DNA of 41,292 nucleotides from Dehalococcoidia bacterium. GTDB lineage: Bacteria > Chloroflexota > Dehalococcoidia > Lucifugimonadales > GCA-002694895. The stretch lies in assembly GCA_029936815.1 (NCBI GenBank), contig JAPYRX010000012.1:1-41292 (forward strand), written 5' to 3'. Position numbers and translations under genes: made by a program. The notes under the pieces were generated by a model. It saw nothing but the letters and a program-made list of their open reading frames with translations, was not told where the DNA came from and searched no databases. Shown piece after piece: positions 18,062 through 26,087 of the stretch; the first letter of the stretch is position 1, and every line of letters begins with the position of its first letter.

Positions 18062-19255
18062 TTATTTGTCTTTATTTTTTGTAGCTCTCGATTGTTCTAT
18101 TATAGGTATTATCTTATCGATTGGGATAGCATGCCGAGTATTTCCATTTATCCCTTTTACAGTTTCTGCTTTTAAAATTGAATTTATTATTGCTTCATTT
18201 GTACTTTCAATAACTCCCCGGAAGAGGTTACTTAAATTATTGTCATGTAATTGGTTAATTTTATATTTATCATCTTCAGACTCGTTTTTATTATATTCGG
18301 AATTTGAAAATGCAATAACAAAATCCCCACTACTATGAGAAGCGATACCACCTGCGAGGCCTAATCCCAATCCAACTCTTTTTGCTAATCTATTGAGTTG
18401 TCTACTTGATACAGGAGCATCTGTGGCAATTACTATCATTATAGATCCGGGAGGTTCTTTAGAATCTTTTAGAAAAGTTCCTTTTAAAGGATCTCCACCA
18501 ATCCAGTTTGAAGGATTTTTCTCATCTTCATAACCAGGTGGTAAAAGAAGGCGCCCTATTGGAATCCCATCAAATCTTAGATCACGGGCATCTCCAGTAT
18601 TAGTCAAAGTTAAGCATCCAATTGTATATTCTCCTTGCGATGTTGTGCCTCTATCATATTGAGTTTGTATGATTCTTGAAGATGTCCCAATTCCTCCCTT
18701 CCATCCAAATCCTGTCATTCCTACTCCTGCTCCAACAACACCTTCAGAAAATTCATTTTCACTTGCATGTTCGATGGCATTTAGTACATGAGATTTTGTT
18801 ATATGCCTGCCGACAATATCATTTAAAAATCCATCATTACATTCCCCAACCACCGGATTAAATGATCTGATACCAGGATTTTTTTCAGATAAATAATCTA
18901 TTAAATAATTAGCAACTTTCCATGTACTTAAAGTACTAGTTAAAAGAATAGGTGATTCTATTCGGCCTAATTCCTTAATTTGTGGAATCCCCACAGTTTT
19001 ACCATACCCATTAATTACATGTGCCGACGCTGTTACATTATTTTCATATACGTTTTTATCATGGGGAAGAATAGCAGTAACTCCAGTCCTAATTGGCCCT
19101 TTGCCGATTTCAAGCTCTCCATCACCTTCAATAATAGTGGAATGTCCTACTTTTACACCAGGTACATCAGTAATTGAGTTTAATTTACCTTTAGGTAAAA
19201 TACCCATTTCTAATCCTAAATCTATACTTCTAGGTCTACTATTATTAGATATCAT
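18062..19255 (-). CDS. P1 family (DmpA/S58) aminopeptidase
   Basis: Self-processing Ntn-like peptidase that acts on N-terminal residues, including D-amino acids or beta-peptides in characterised members. The start IDLGLEMGILPKGKLNSITD and VPGVKVGHSTI are family signatures. The autocleavage site is Gly270-Ser271 in PPGSIMIVIATDAP, the Ser becoming the N-terminal nucleophile of the second chain. NGYGKTVG and VVGECNDGFLND are also conserved. Length (397) is somewhat above the 375 of DmpA. GGGAG lies before the ATG. It adjoins the gamma-glutamyltransferase-like gene, and both suggest peptide or amide turnover. Confidence 0.92.
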   Translation of the reverse strand: MISNNSRPRSIDLGLEMGILPKGKLNSITDVPGVKVGHSTIIEGDGELEIGKGPIRTGVTAILPHDKNVYENNVTASAHVINGYGKTVGIPQIKELGRIESPILLTSTLSTWKVANYLIDYLSEKNPGIRSFNPVVGECNDGFLNDIVGRHITKSHVLNAIEHASENEFSEGVVGAGVGMTGFGWKGGIGTSSRIIQTQYDRGTTSQGEYTIGCLTLTNTGDARDLRFDGIPIGRLLLPPGYEDEKNPSNWIGGDPLKGTFLKDSKEPPGSIMIVIATDAPVSSRQLNRLAKRVGLGLGLAGGIASHSSGDFVIAFSNSEYNKNESEDDKYKINQLHDNNLSNLFRGVIESTNEAIINSILKAETVKGINGNTRHAIPIDKIIPIIEQSRATKNKDK

Positions 19256-19338
19256 TTGGTACTCCCAAGTTTTTTTGCTTAATAACAGATATTTTTACAT
19301 AAATTTATTATATAGTCGATTATTAAATAAGGAAATTA

Positions 19339-20067
19339 ATGGTTAATAATATGTTGTGGTTTGAAAAATGCGATTCGACTATGGATATATGTCACAGATT
19401 TTCCTCGATTTGCGATAGAGAGTTAATTATAGGATCTTCGATTCAAATTGAAGGAAGAGGAACAAAGAATAGAGGATGGGTTTCTCCTCCTGGAAATCTG
19501 TATTTGTCATATTTACTTTATCCTAAACATAGAAAGATTCATACTATTCATATGATCGGAACACTATCTGTACTAAAATTTTTAGAACAAAAATTTGGAA
19601 GCCATAACATATCCATAAAATGGCCTAATGATGTAATGGTTGACGAGAAAAAAATATGTGGTGTTTTGCAAGAAAATGTATTTAAAAATTCTCAACTTAT
19701 ATATTCAGTATTAGGTATTGGATTAAATGTAAATATGCAAATAAATTCAGAAATTGATGTCCCGTACAATTCAGTACAATTGATTACAAATAAAACTGAA
19801 GATATTAAAAATTTAGCAAAAGATATCACTTATATTTTTCATGAATATTATATGTCAGGAATTTCAGATGTAGAAATAATGAATATTTGGAGAAACAATA
19901 TTGATACGATTGGAAAAAAAATAAAATTGATTTTGTTGGATGAAGAGATCATTTCAGGAAAAGTAAAAGATATAGATTTGAATGGAGACTTGGTTTTAAA
20001 TCTATCAAACAATAAACTGATTACCATCAAAGCTGGAATGGTTAAAGAAATGAAAATTAGTAAGTAG
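19339..20067 (+). CDS. birA: BirA, biotin--protein ligase without DNA-binding domain
   Basis: Attaches biotin to the carrier domain of acetyl-CoA and related carboxylases. Motifs are GRGTKNRGWVSPPGNLYLS (biotinyl-AMP loop), IKWPNDVMVDEKKICGVLQE (ATP and biotin lysines) and GIGLNVN, followed by a small C-terminal SH3-like domain from about residue 195. At 242 residues it lacks the N-terminal winged helix of E. coli BirA, so it should not be a repressor. AAGGAA precedes the ATG at 19339; the Met at codon 4 is an alternative. It overlaps the converging SDR gene by 11 bases. Confidence 0.94.
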   Translation: MVNNMLWFEKCDSTMDICHRFSSICDRELIIGSSIQIEGRGTKNRGWVSPPGNLYLSYLLYPKHRKIHTIHMIGTLSVLKFLEQKFGSHNISIKWPNDVMVDEKKICGVLQENVFKNSQLIYSVLGIGLNVNMQINSEIDVPYNSVQLITNKTEDIKNLAKDITYIFHEYYMSGISDVEIMNIWRNNIDTIGKKIKLILLDEEIISGKVKDIDLNGDLVLNLSNNKLITIKAGMVKEMKISK

Positions 20068-20800
20068 CTCTCCCTCCACTTATATCAAATACCGCACCTG
20101 TTGAAAAAGAACATTCTTCAGAGCTAAGCCATGATACCATTCTTGCTACCTCTACAACTTCTCCAGTACGGCCAATAGGAATTCTTTCAATCATATAATT
20201 TATATGCTCTTCAGTGAACTCATCTAAGATTGAAGTGTTTACAACAGCTGGAGTGACACAATTCACTCTTATTTCTGTTTTGGCTAATTCTTTACCAAGT
20301 GACTTTGTTAATCCTATTACTCCGGCTTTGGTAGCAGAATATGCTGATGCATTAGGATTCCCTTCTTTTCCTGCAATTGAAGCTATATTGACTATTCTTC
20401 CATAATTATTCTTTAACATTAAAGGAACAGCATATTTACAAAACAAGTAAACACTCTTTAAGTTGATTGAATATACTCTGTCAAATTCTTCAGTAGGCAG
20501 TTCCCATAATGGTTTGTTTATACCACCTATCCCAGCATTATTTACTAATATATCAAGTTTGGAAAATTCGTTTTGAGCTGTGTTGATCACGCTTTGAGCA
20601 GTTTTTTCATCAGATACATCTCCAATGATTATTTTTACTTTATTTCCATGTTTTAATAATTCGTTTTGAGTTTCAACAAGTTTTTCATCTTTATCAACAA
20701 GAATTAAGTCGGCTCCATCTACTGATAGTTTTGTTGCTATCCCTTTTCCAAGACCTTGATATGATCCTGTGACTATTGCTACTTTATTTTTAAAACTCAT
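20057..20800 (-). CDS. SDR-family oxidoreductase (FabG-like)
   Basis: A 247-residue short-chain dehydrogenase from the chosen start. It shows TGSYQGLGKGIA for the cofactor, VDKDEK (an Asp that favours NAD), NNAGIGG, NIASIAGKEGN and the catalytic YSATKAG. An in-frame ATG ten codons earlier (20830) would overlap the upstream small gene; AAAGGTGA sits a few bases before the ATG at 20800, which is therefore preferred. It lies 14 bases after the stop of the 59-residue membrane protein, so the two are probably coexpressed. It resembles 3-oxoacyl-ACP reductases and sugar or alcohol dehydrogenases; substrate unknown. Confidence 0.88.
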   Translation of the reverse strand: MSFKNKVAIVTGSYQGLGKGIATKLSVDGADLILVDKDEKLVETQNELLKHGNKVKIIIGDVSDEKTAQSVINTAQNEFSKLDILVNNAGIGGINKPLWELPTEEFDRVYSINLKSVYLFCKYAVPLMLKNNYGRIVNIASIAGKEGNPNASAYSATKAGVIGLTKSLGKELAKTEIRVNCVTPAVVNTSILDEFTEEHINYMIERIPIGRTGEVVEVARMVSWLSSEECSFSTGAVFDISGGRATY

Positions 20801-20814
20801 TATTTCACCTTTTA

Positions 20815-20994
20815 TTAATGAAGTGGGCAAATAAATATTGCAGACTTCTGAACCAATGATAATTCTTCTTTGGTTAAATTATTATATTCTACAGATTTAG
20901 AAGCTTTATCAGCCAAGCTCCATGAACCTAATAGGATCACAGATACAAATAAGAAAATCCATATTATTAAAAATGTAAAATTACTATTAATCAT
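20815..20994 (-). CDS. 59-residue single-pass membrane protein, unknown
   Basis: A short ORF I read directly on the minus strand: ATG at 20994, TAA at 20817-20815. It begins MINSNFTFLIIWIFLFVSVI, one clear hydrophobic helix at about residues 6-24, followed by a charged/amphipathic part (LADKASKSVEYNNLTKEELS) and the ending SAIFICPLH with a single Cys. The topology and the 14-base spacing to the SDR gene make it a plausible gene rather than noise, and nothing else explains this 280-base gap. I do not recognise the family. It is divergent from the candidate selenolipoprotein, whose start is 116 bases away. Confidence 0.6.
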   Translation of the reverse strand: MINSNFTFLIIWIFLFVSVILLGSWSLADKASKSVEYNNLTKEELSLVQKSAIFICPLH

Positions 20995-21028
20995 TGTTAT
21001 TTATTTAAAATTCTTGAATATATTATAT

Positions 21029-21098
21029 ATCTAATCAATTAGTAATTATTTATTGATGCAATATCTGTTTGGTAGTAAACTTAAAATCTAATTAATTA
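21029..21098. repeat. pair of 13-bp near-identical direct repeats in the divergent promoter gap
   Basis: ATCTAATCAATTA (21029-21041) and ATCTAATTAATTA (21086-21098) differ at one base. Each lies close to the likely core promoter of one of the two divergent genes; the second abuts a TATATT at 21099-21104 that ends 6 bases before the ATG at 21111. A shared regulator could bind both, but AT richness makes chance similarity possible. Confidence 0.35.
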
Positions 21099-21110
21099 TA
21101 TATTAAAATC

Positions 21111-21617
21111 ATGATTAAAATTTATATTTACTTATTAACCTTGTTTTTGCTGATTTCCTGCTCTTCAAACAAACTTATTACTAATGAGATTACAGAATCT
21201 AATAAGGAAATACAGATTTCATCTTTCGAATTTAATTTTCCCGAATCAAAGACTATATCTACAAAAACAATAATTGATTCAGGGAAACATCATTTTTTTT
21301 ATTTTTTCTCTCCAACCTGAGGTCATTGTGTTTCTGAGTTACAGAAATTAGATTCTGAATTAAAATCCTTTTCTTCTACAATGTTTTTCGCTGTATCTAT
21401 CGATCCAACTATGAACGAAGATGAATTTGATTCATTTAGAATTAAAAATAATTTAGATAATCTTCAAATTCTTCCATATAATAAAGACATGTTGTTATAC
21501 TTTGATATTAAAATTAGAGGTTCTAAGAGAATAATAAATATGGATTCTAAATTAGTATATTCAGGATCCATGACGGATTATGATTCTGAACTATGGGAGA
21601 ATTTGTTAAATGAGTAG
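21111..21617 (+). CDS. candidate selenocysteine thioredoxin-fold lipoprotein (UGHC active site, in-frame TGA at 21318-21320)
   Basis: Read through one TGA, this frame gives 168 residues. Residues 1-17 are a lipoprotein signal with lipobox LISC (Cys17 lipidated), so the protein should be anchored outside the cytoplasmic membrane. A hydrophobic strand FFYFFSPT ends at residue 69; codon 70 is TGA; then GHC and the amphipathic helix VSELQKLDSELKSF follow, exactly the strand, CxxC and helix order of thioredoxins. With Sec at 70 the active site is U-G-H-C, the selenium version of the CGHC of disulfide isomerases. Later strands (MFFAVSID, RIINMD) complete a TlpA/redoxin-like fold; the usual cis-Pro is not obvious (IRGSKRI). 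Residues 71-90 are good fold sequence with no start codon, which argues against two genes. A SECIS-like hairpin follows the TGA. It overlaps rpiB by 8 bases. A pseudogene or a sequencing error (TGT/TGC to TGA) is the alternative; Sec machinery is not in the window. Confidence 0.75.
21330..21348 (+). promoter_or_regulatory. candidate bacterial SECIS hairpin
   Basis: TTTCTG (21331-21336) pairs perfectly with CAGAAA (21342-21347) around the 5-base loop AGTTA; a G-U pair (21330/21348) can extend the stem. The loop has G at its second position followed by U, and that G is 18 bases after the TGA. Known bacterial SECIS elements have a short stem, a small loop with G in the first two positions, and the loop 16-37 bases past the UGA; all three are met. 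Confidence 0.65.
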
Positions 21618-22068
21618 TAAAATTAATCTTGTGATCTCGGCAGATCATGGAGGATACGAATTAAAAAAAGAACTGAAAATTTATTTGAATGAAAATTATT
21701 CAAATATTAATGTTATTGATGTAGGAGCACATAAATATGATGCTCTAGATGATTTTCCTGATATGACATCTGTATTGTCAAAAACAATATTTGATGGTGA
21801 AGCTGATAAAGGAATCGCAATATGTGGCTCAGGTGTAGGTGCTTCTATGGTCGCTAACAAAAATAAAGGTATTAGAGCTGCTGTATGTCACGATGTTTAC
21901 AGTGCTTCTCAAGGAGTGGAGCATAATAATATGAATGTATTATGCCTGGGTGGTAGAGTAGTTGATAAAGAAGAAGCAAAAAGCATTGTCGATAGTTTTT
22001 TAACCGCTAATTTTTTAAATGAAGAAAAATATGTTAGAAGATTAAATAAAATTAACAAGCTAGACTAA
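21610..22068 (+). CDS. rpiB: RpiB, ribose-5-phosphate isomerase B (LacA/RpiB family)
   Basis: Interconverts ribose 5-phosphate and ribulose 5-phosphate. SADHGGYELK starts the fold; the catalytic Cys is in GIAICGSGVGASMVANK; HDVYSASQGVEHNNMNVLCLGGRVV carries the substrate-binding His/Asn. At 152 residues it is of normal size. Allose or galactose phosphate isomerases of the same family cannot be excluded. The ATG lies inside the end of the selenolipoprotein frame (ATGAGTAG), so its translation may depend on ribosomes that read through the upstream TGA. It ends 2 bases from the converging permease gene. Confidence 0.93.
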   Translation: MSSKINLVISADHGGYELKKELKIYLNENYSNINVIDVGAHKYDALDDFPDMTSVLSKTIFDGEADKGIAICGSGVGASMVANKNKGIRAAVCHDVYSASQGVEHNNMNVLCLGGRVVDKEEAKSIVDSFLTANFLNEEKYVRRLNKINKLD

Positions 22069-22070
22069 TT

Positions 22071-22841
22071 CTAAATAATTTGCCTTAACCCTTCAAATAT
22101 TAACCTTGATGCTAAAATAGTTAAAATAATATTAAAAATACGTCCGAATAATTTTTCAGGTAGTTTGGTTAATATTGTTTTGCCAACCCAAGTTCCAACT
22201 ATTCCAAATAATATCATTCCAAAAATAAGTGGAATATATTCTGTGAATGAAAATCCTAAAAATAGAAATGTGATAATTTTTATTCCGTGCTTCCATGTCA
22301 TAAATGCTGCTTGAGTGGCAACTGTTGATTTTCTATCTTTAAGGTATGATCTTATAAACGGTACAATGATTGGGCCAGAAGAACCTACAAACATCGTTAG
22401 AAAAGAAGAAATAACACCAACTAATCCAATTTTGAGATTTGTGATTTTTATATTCTTGAATTGTGGTGCATATATTGAATATACAATGAATATTCCAATA
22501 GCAGATTGTATAAGATGTTTCGGTAGATCAATTAGTATTATTGCTGCTATTCCAACTCCAAATAACGAACCTATCATGAAAAAAGGAAGATAAGTATAGT
22601 CAATGTTTTTTCTTAGCATTATTGCTCGAGAAGAATTTGAACTTATTTGAATTATTCCATGAATAGGAATGATAACTAATGGATTCATAATAGAAACCAT
22701 TATAATTATTAATAACACGCCACCTCCTAATCCAAAGGAAGCGGTAATAACAGAAGTTAAAAAACTACTTAAACAAAGAATGGAAAATTCTAATATGGAT
22801 AAATCTCCATTATTTCCAAAAATATAAATTATTTGTGACAT
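22071..22841 (-). CDS. TauE/SafE-family membrane permease (first copy)
   Basis: A membrane protein of ~256 residues with about eight hydrophobic helices and the family pattern SVITASFGLGGGVLLI in the first repeat and TMFVGSSGPIIVPFI in the second. The family exports sulfite, sulfoacetate and other organic anions. The frame extends to an upstream ATG at 22916, but those 25 residues are poor family sequence, so I prefer the Met at 22841; neither has a strong ribosome site. The substrate is unknown. A second family member is encoded at 28578. Confidence 0.82.
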   Translation of the reverse strand: MSQIIYIFGNNGDLSILEFSILCLSSFLTSVITASFGLGGGVLLIIIMVSIMNPLVIIPIHGIIQISSNSSRAIMLRKNIDYTYLPFFMIGSLFGVGIAAIILIDLPKHLIQSAIGIFIVYSIYAPQFKNIKITNLKIGLVGVISSFLTMFVGSSGPIIVPFIRSYLKDRKSTVATQAAFMTWKHGIKIITFLFLGFSFTEYIPLIFGMILFGIVGTWVGKTILTKLPEKLFGRIFNIILTILASRLIFEGLRQII

Positions 22842-22996
22842 GAAATATGTAGGTTGGTCATAATAATTAATGAGGTATAATTTTAAAGTACAAATTATTC
22901 TATGAAATAATAGCATATATACTACGTGAAATTTACAAAAAAAATCATTAATATTATCTTATAAAAATTAAAAGATAAATTTGAGGCTTATAAAAA

Positions 22997-25645
22997 TTGA
23001 ATAGTGAACAGATACGAGATAGTTTTTTGAACTATTTTGAAACAAAGGAACATTTAAAACACCCTAGTTCATCACTTATCCCGGTTGGAGATCCAACCTT
23101 GTTGTTAACGAATGCTGGGATGGTTCAATTCAAATCTTTTTTTTCTGGAGATGAAACACCTCCTTCAAAACTTTTAACGACTTCACAAAAATGTTTTAGA
23201 ACTAGTGATATTAATGAAGTGGGAGATTCTACTCATTTAACTTTTTTTGAAATGTTAGGAAACTTTAGTATTGGAAAATATTTTAAAAAGGAAGCAATAG
23301 AATATTCAATTGATTACCTTACTAATATACTAAAATTGGATATAGACCGAATTTATATTACTATTCATGACAGTGATGAAGAATCTTCAACTTTTTGGAA
23401 CGAAGTTGGAATTCCAGATGATCGAATTTATAAATTTGGATCTGAAGATAATTGGTGGGGGCCAGCGGGATCGGAAGGCCCCTGTGGACCTTGTTCAGAA
23501 TTACATTATGATTTTGGGTTAAATGTTCCTCATTGCGGATTAGATTCATGTGGTCCTAATTGTGAAGTGATAATTAATGATAATGGAGATACCTGTGCAA
23601 GAATTATGGAATTATGGAATTTAGTTTTTATGCAATTTTATCAAGATCAAAATGGTAATCGCAAACCCTTACCGGCACCCAGCGTGGATACAGGAATGGG
23701 ATTAGAAAGATTGGCTATGATTATGCAGGATGTAAAAAATATTTATGAAACAGACTTATTTATGTCAATTATTAAGTTGATTGAAAGTAATTCAGATAAA
23801 ATTTACTATGAGAACGAATCTGATGATATTGCTTTTAGAATAGTATCTGAACATATGAGAAGTTCTACTTTTCTGATATCAGACGGAGTAATCCCTGGAA
23901 ATGAGGGTAGGTCGTATGTTTTGAGACGAATACTAAGAAGAGCAATACGATATGCAGATAAACTAGGATTAAACCATAATACATTAATTGATATATCTAA
24001 ATTTATTATTGAAAATATGAATAAATGGTACCCTGAACTAAAAGTTAATAAAGATTTTATTTATTCAGTTATTGAGCAAGAACAAGAAAAATTTTCTATT
24101 GTATTTGATAGAGGATTGGTTGAATTAGAAAACTTTATGGAATCTAACAAGGATCAAGATATAAATTCAGATCTCCTTTTCAAATTATGGGATACTTATG
24201 GATTCCCTGTTGAATTAACTTCTGAAATAGCTAACGAAAATAATGTAAAAGTTGATATGCCTGGATTTGATTCTCTAATGAATAACCAAAAAAAGAGATC
24301 TAGAGAGTCATCAAGATTTGAGACTTCGTCTTCTAAAATTGATGAATATAAAAAAATTAAATCTTCACATGTTAAATTTGTTGGGTACGATCAATTATCT
24401 AAAAAAACTACCATAGTTGGAATTATTCATAAAAATAAATTTGTAACTAACTTAGATTATTCTAGTGATAATGTGGAAATAATAACTGATTCAACTCCTT
24501 TTTATCCGGAAGGTGGGGGGCAAGTTGGTGATTCAGGAATAATATCAAATCCAAATTTTGAATTTGAAGTTAATGATACACAAGAAATATTCAAAGGAAT
24601 AATAACACATATTGGAAAATTAAAGTCAGGCGAAATTTCTATCGGAGATGAAGTTATGAATGATGTTGATTTGGAAAACAGGCAAGATTCAGGTAGAAAT
24701 CATACAGCAACACATTTATTACATTCAGCCCTTCGTGAAATTCTAGGAAATCATGTTCGTCAAGCAGGATCTTTAGTTGAGCCTGAACGTTTAAGATTTG
24801 ATTTTAGCCATCCCAAAGCACTTACAAAACTAGAAATCACCGAAGTTGAAAATCTTGTGATGAATCAAATCACTTTAAATTCTACAATTAAAAAATCCGA
24901 AGATAAATATAATGAAGCAATTAAAAGAGGTGCTTTAGCATTTTTTGGAGATAAATATGATCAAACTGTAAGATTGATTGAAATTGGAGAAAGTAAAACA
25001 TTTAGCTTCGAGGTTTGCGGAGGGACTCATGTGAAATCTACAGGAGAATTAGGTCAATTTTTAATTGTATCTGAATCAAGTATTGGAGCTGGATTAAGAA
25101 GAATAGAAGCTTTATCAGGCAGGAAAGCTCATGAGCATTTAAATAATCAAAATGAAACAATAAACCAACTTACGGAAACTTTAAATTGTTCAACTGAGCA
25201 ACTTGTGGAGAGAGTTAGTTCTCTTACAAAAAATCTGGAAATTTTCTCTTCTCAAATCGAATCATATAAAGATAAAATCATTTTAATATTAGCAAAAGAA
25301 TTATCTGACAATTCTTTTAATCATGATGGATTAAATATTGTATCCAAAGTTGTTGATATTGAACCAAATATGCTACGACAGTTATCAGATAATATACAAA
25401 ACCATATTGAAAATTCAATAATTATTCTAGGATCCTCATCTGTCAAAGGACCGGTAATAATAGTAAAAGTAACGAAATCTGCTATTTCTAAAGGATATGA
25501 TGCTAGGAATATTGTTAAACATATTTCGAGAAAAATAGGAGGAAGAGGTGGTGGTAAGCCTGAAATGGCACAAGCCGGAGGGGACGATAATAACAAAATA
25601 AACCAAATTGAAAACTTTAAAAGCTTATTAGAATTAGAAAATTAG
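22997..25645 (+). CDS. alaS: AlaS, alanyl-tRNA synthetase
   Basis: Charges tRNA-Ala. An 882-residue protein with all domains: class II core beginning at IRDSFLNYFETKEHLKHPSS, the MRSSTFLISDGVIPGNEGRS and RRILRRAIRYADKLG tRNA-binding region, the editing domain with HTATHLLHSAL and CGGTHVKSTGELG zinc ligands, a coiled-coil stretch (~710-760) and the C-terminal GRGGGKPEMAQAGG. The start is TTG at 22997 with GAGG about 10 bases upstream. I found no T-box leader. It heads an apparent operon with ruvX 4 bases downstream. Confidence 0.96.
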   Translation: MNSEQIRDSFLNYFETKEHLKHPSSSLIPVGDPTLLLTNAGMVQFKSFFSGDETPPSKLLTTSQKCFRTSDINEVGDSTHLTFFEMLGNFSIGKYFKKEAIEYSIDYLTNILKLDIDRIYITIHDSDEESSTFWNEVGIPDDRIYKFGSEDNWWGPAGSEGPCGPCSELHYDFGLNVPHCGLDSCGPNCEVIINDNGDTCARIMELWNLVFMQFYQDQNGNRKPLPAPSVDTGMGLERLAMIMQDVKNIYETDLFMSIIKLIESNSDKIYYENESDDIAFRIVSEHMRSSTFLISDGVIPGNEGRSYVLRRILRRAIRYADKLGLNHNTLIDISKFIIENMNKWYPELKVNKDFIYSVIEQEQEKFSIVFDRGLVELENFMESNKDQDINSDLLFKLWDTYGFPVELTSEIANENNVKVDMPGFDSLMNNQKKRSRESSRFETSSSKIDEYKKIKSSHVKFVGYDQLSKKTTIVGIIHKNKFVTNLDYSSDNVEIITDSTPFYPEGGGQVGDSGIISNPNFEFEVNDTQEIFKGIITHIGKLKSGEISIGDEVMNDVDLENRQDSGRNHTATHLLHSALREILGNHVRQAGSLVEPERLRFDFSHPKALTKLEITEVENLVMNQITLNSTIKKSEDKYNEAIKRGALAFFGDKYDQTVRLIEIGESKTFSFEVCGGTHVKSTGELGQFLIVSESSIGAGLRRIEALSGRKAHEHLNNQNETINQLTETLNCSTEQLVERVSSLTKNLEIFSSQIESYKDKIILILAKELSDNSFNHDGLNIVSKVVDIEPNMLRQLSDNIQNHIENSIIILGSSSVKGPVIIVKVTKSAISKGYDARNIVKHISRKIGGRGGGKPEMAQAGGDDNNKINQIENFKSLLELEN

Positions 25646-25649
25646 TAAT

Positions 25650-26072
25650 ATGAATATTCTTTCTATAGACTATGGAGAGCGGAGAATAGGTTTTGCTATT
25701 GGAAATTCAAATAGAAAAATAGCTACGCCACTAAGTGTTATTCACAATGTATCATTAGATTCTGTTATTGAAAATATAATCCAAGTTGTGAAAAATTATG
25801 AAATAGATTCTATAATTATTGGTATTCCTTTAAATGAAGATAGTACAGAAAGTATGCAGGCTACACGAGTCAGAGATTTTTGTTCAAAAGTCAAAAAGAA
25901 AATCAACTTAACCATTATGGGAATAGATGAACGATTTACATCCGTTAATTCCGAAAAATTATTATTGGATTTAGATATGTCGAGAAAAAAAAGAAAAAAA
26001 TATATAGACTCTATTGCTGCAACTATTATTTTACAAAGTTATTTTGAAAACAATGAAACAATATTATTATAA
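25650..26072 (+). CDS. ruvX: RuvX/YqgF, Holliday-junction-resolvase-like nuclease
   Basis: A 140-residue RNase H-fold protein implicated in processing the 5' end of pre-16S rRNA and in Holliday-junction resolution. Acidic catalytic positions are seen in SIDYGERRIGFAIG, in GIDERFTSVNSEKLL and in the C-terminal DSIAATIILQSYF. Its place directly after alaS is a conserved gene order in many bacteria, which supports the call. Confidence 0.93.
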   Translation: MNILSIDYGERRIGFAIGNSNRKIATPLSVIHNVSLDSVIENIIQVVKNYEIDSIIIGIPLNEDSTESMQATRVRDFCSKVKKKINLTIMGIDERFTSVNSEKLLLDLDMSRKKRKKYIDSIAATIILQSYFENNETILL

Positions 26073-26087
26073 ATTGAAATTAATATT

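Noticed and set aside
21318-21320. TGA read as tryptophan (altered genetic code)
   Set aside because: TGA is a normal stop for argD and the UPF0182 gene, and TGG is used for Trp in every gene. The position calls for Cys/Sec, not Trp.
21381-21617. Second half of the redoxin as a separate gene starting at the ATG 21381
   Set aside because: It would lack the active-site helix that lies in the 20 codons before that ATG, and those codons are good fold sequence in the same frame.
22917-22996. T-box or other riboswitch before alaS
   Set aside because: The gap is 80 bases, too short for a T-box, with no specifier or antiterminator consensus; only a 7-bp AT-rich hairpin is present.
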